From assembly GCA_963763955.1 (NCBI GenBank), contig CAVXQP010000010.1, positions 62,001-126,000 of the forward strand: a DNA stretch of 64,000 nucleotides, given 5' to 3'. A program made the position numbers and the translations under genes. Each line of letters begins with the position of its first letter. The stretch's first letter is position 1. This stretch comes from DASUPK01 sp963763955. GTDB taxonomy: Bacteria; Actinomycetota; Thermoleophilia; Solirubrobacterales; 70-9. Of the stretch, positions 62,264 to 64,000 are shown one piece after another. The notes beneath the pieces are model-generated. The model searched no databases and was not told where the DNA came from. It worked only from the letters and a program-made list of their open reading frames with translations.

Positions 62264-62833
62264 ATGCCGGTGGATCCGATCGAGATCATCGAGGGCCGCG
62301 TCGCCGTCCTGGATCGTGCCGACGTCGATACCGACCAGATCATGCCCAAGCAGTTCCTGAAGCGGATCGAGCGCACCGGCTACGGCGAGTTCCTCTTCTA
62401 CGACTGGTTCCGCTCCGGTGAGATCGAGCTCGATCCCCACCCGATCCTGGTCACCGGCCGGAATTTCGGCTCGGGCTCCTCGCGCGAGCACGCCGTCTGG
62501 GGTCTCAAGGATTACGGCTACGACGCCGTCATCGCGCCCTCGTTCTCGGACATCTTCTATTCCAACTGCACCAAGAACGGGCTGCTGCCCGTCGTGCTCG
62601 ACGAGGAGCACTGCCGCGCCGTCGCATCGGCCGGGGAGGCCCGCATCGATCTCGACGATCAGACCGTCACCTGCGCGGAGGGAGTGTTCAAGTTCGAGAT
62701 CGACGAGGACATCAAACACCGGCTCGTCAATGGGCTCGACGACGTGGCCCTGACCCTGCAGCGCTCCGGCGCGATCGACGAGTTCGAGACGGCAGGCAAG
62801 GCTGACCGAGGCCCGGTGACCACCTCGCTGTGA
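62264..62833 (+). CDS. leuD: 3-Isopropylmalate dehydratase, small subunit
   Basis: 189 aa. Swivel domain of the isomerase: VAVLDRADVDTDQIMPKQFLKRIERTGYGEFLF, VTGRNFGSGSSREHAVWGLKDYG and FSDIFYSNCTKNGLLPVVL. Residues match the LeuD family rather than the bacterial aconitase C-terminus. The stop overlaps the start of the next gene (GTGA). Confidence 0.96.
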   Translation: MPVDPIEIIEGRVAVLDRADVDTDQIMPKQFLKRIERTGYGEFLFYDWFRSGEIELDPHPILVTGRNFGSGSSREHAVWGLKDYGYDAVIAPSFSDIFYSNCTKNGLLPVVLDEEHCRAVASAGEARIDLDDQTVTCAEGVFKFEIDEDIKHRLVNGLDDVALTLQRSGAIDEFETAGKADRGPVTTSL

Positions 62834-63606
62834 GCTCCCCGCGGTCCATGAACACCGGGCCCCGGGAGTGGGACGCCCAGACCTACGACCGCGTCTCGGA
62901 CCCTCAGTACAAGTGGGGGCTCGAGGTGTTGGGCCGCCTCGACCTCGCCGGGAACGAGTTCGTGATGGACGCAGGCTGCGGCTCAGGGCGCGTCACGGCG
63001 AAGCTGCTCGAGCGGCTACCGCATGGACGGGTGCTCTGCGTGGACGCCTCCGAGCAGATGATCGAGAAGGCTCGCGAGGCCCTCGGCGACCGGGCCGACT
63101 ACCTGGTCGCCGATCTCTCCGAGCTCGAGGTCCCCGAGCGGGTGGACGTGATCTTCTCCACCGCGACCTTCCACTGGGTGCTCGATCACGATCGACTCTT
63201 CTCCCGGCTGCACGCCGCGCTCAAGCCCGGGGGCCGGCTGGTGGCGCAGTGCGGGGGAGAGGGGAACGTCGCCAAGCACGCTCGGGCGATCGTGGAGGTC
63301 GCAACCCGGCCGGAGTTCATCGACCACTTCCAAGGTCTGGAGATGATGTGGAACTTCGCGCCGGCGGATGCGACCGAGGAGCGCCTGCGCGAGGCGGGCT
63401 TCGCGGACGTGAGGTGCTGGCTCGAGGACAAACCGGTGCAGCCGGAGAACCCCTACGACTTCACGACCACGGTGACGATGGGGCCGCATCTCTCGCGCCT
63501 GCCCGAGGAGCTGCGCCGGCAATTCGCCGAGGCCGTGCTGGAGGTCGAGGACGATCCGCTGGTCCTGAACTACGTCCGTCTCAACATGGACGCCACCCGT
63601 GCCTAG
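62830..63606 (+). CDS. SAM-dependent methyltransferase, trans-aconitate methyltransferase-like
   Basis: 258 aa from GTG 62830 (ATG 62848 is the alternative). It starts WDAQTYDRVSDPQYKWGLEVL, has the SAM motif VMDAGCGSGRVTAKLLE, motif II region VLCVDASEQMIEKARE, YLVADLSELEV and FSTATFHWVLDHDRLFSRLHAALKPGGRLVAQCGG. This pattern is close to Tam/Tmt-type carboxyl methyltransferases. Its 5' end overlaps leuD and its 3' end overlaps leuB, so it is tightly built into the leucine operon. 3-isopropylmalate or trans-aconitate-like acids are the natural substrate guesses. Confidence 0.85.
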   Translation: MSSPRSMNTGPREWDAQTYDRVSDPQYKWGLEVLGRLDLAGNEFVMDAGCGSGRVTAKLLERLPHGRVLCVDASEQMIEKAREALGDRADYLVADLSELEVPERVDVIFSTATFHWVLDHDRLFSRLHAALKPGGRLVAQCGGEGNVAKHARAIVEVATRPEFIDHFQGLEMMWNFAPADATEERLREAGFADVRCWLEDKPVQPENPYDFTTTVTMGPHLSRLPEELRRQFAEAVLEVEDDPLVLNYVRLNMDATRA

Positions 63607-64000
63607 GATCGCCCTGCTCCCAGGCGACGGCATCGGCCCGGAGATCGCCGAGGCCGCATACAGAGTCCTGCAGGCGATCGACGACTTCGAAATCGCCGAG
63701 CACGCGATCGGGGGCGCCTCGATCGACGAACACGGCACCGCCCTCACCGAGCAGGCGCTGGAGGCCTGTCGCGAGTCCGATGCGGTCCTCCTCTGCGCCG
63801 TCGGGGGGCCCAAATGGGACACGACCGACCCAGGCGCTTCCCGGCCTGAGCAGGGGCTGCTCGGGCTGCGCAAGGGCCTGGGCCTGTTCGCGAACCTTCG
63901 CCCCGTCCGCCCCAGCGAACCTCTGCTCGACGCCAGTCCGCTGAAACGCGAGCGCATCGAGGGAACCGACCTGCTGGTCGTCCGCGAGCTCACCGGGGGC
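63599..64000 (+). CDS. leuB: 3-Isopropylmalate dehydrogenase (partial, runs off the window)
   Basis: The first 134 codons from GTG 63599, which overlaps the methyltransferase stop. PRIALLPGDGIGPEIAEAAYRVL, GGASIDEHGTALTEQAL, AVLLCAVGGPKWD and LGLFANLRPVRP are canonical LeuB N-terminal features. The NAD-dependent oxidative decarboxylation of 3-isopropylmalate follows LeuCD in the pathway. The C-terminal half lies outside. Confidence 0.96.
   Translation, partial: MPRIALLPGDGIGPEIAEAAYRVLQAIDDFEIAEHAIGGASIDEHGTALTEQALEACRESDAVLLCAVGGPKWDTTDPGASRPEQGLLGLRKGLGLFANLRPVRPSEPLLDASPLKRERIEGTDLLVVRELTGG

Overview
The window is very GC-rich bacterial chromosome with closely packed genes on both strands. 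GTG and TTG starts are common. The gene set points to an actinobacterium, most likely Thermoleophilia (Solirubrobacterales-like): a class E sortase with LPFTG substrates, the classical menaquinone (Men) pathway, a deazaflavin (F420)-type nitroreductase, a c-di-AMP riboswitch ahead of an Rpf-like gene, GatCAB and an HDOD-LuxR regulator. The taxonomic call is an inference from gene content. I found no tRNA, rRNA, CRISPR array, transposase or prophage.

Layout. 1-3.2 kb: cell-surface block with a sugar transferase, two LPFTG proteins and a sortase. 3.2-9.2 kb: argG with a coupled small membrane protein, a LysR regulator, the c-di-AMP riboswitch with an Rpf-like hydrolase, a SixA-like phosphatase and a frameshifted M1 peptidase. 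9.3-19 kb: dnaE, a Cys-rich protein, a lytic transglycosylase lipoprotein, nfo, gltX, an HDOD-LuxR regulator, a VanZ-like protein and an Rrf2 regulator. 19-21 kb: a decaying tandem array of SnoaL-like genes. 21-26.5 kb: cysK-cysE, pcrA/uvrD and folD. 26.5-28.4 kb: four tandem paralogous four-helix membrane proteins. 28.4-36.8 kb: a GMC oxidoreductase, gatCAB, a GT2 glycosyltransferase and sqdB. 36.9-47.6 kb: menaquinone genes (menF, menD, menC, menA, menB, menE) interleaved with branched-chain amino acid genes (ilvB, ilvN, ilvC). 49-51.7 kb: serC-serA. 52-55.5 kb: a quinone reductase-like protein, a secreted repeat protein and two membrane proteins. 55.6-64 kb: a leucine block with a leader peptide, leuA, a deazaflavin-dependent reductase, an MMPL exporter, a XRE-cupin regulator, leuC, leuD, a methyltransferase and leuB, which runs off the end.

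How the genes connect. Serine made by SerC/SerA feeds CysE/CysK. IlvBN and IlvC supply the 2-ketoisovalerate precursor path used by LeuA, LeuCD and LeuB. Six Men enzymes take chorismate to demethylmenaquinone; menG and menH are not in the window.

Main non-gene signals. (1) A dispersed family of short palindromic elements with conserved ends TGCGAGGG and ACCCGTTT, a covarying GC stem and two central variants; several start exactly at a stop codon and one copy is nested in another. (2) A 19-codon leader with eight Leu codons ahead of leuA; its Leu-codon run is perfectly complementary over 11 nt to the leuA Shine-Dalgarno. (3) A second hairpin family with arms TCTGCGTC/GACGCAGA. (4) A SAM methyltransferase translationally interlocked between leuD and leuB.
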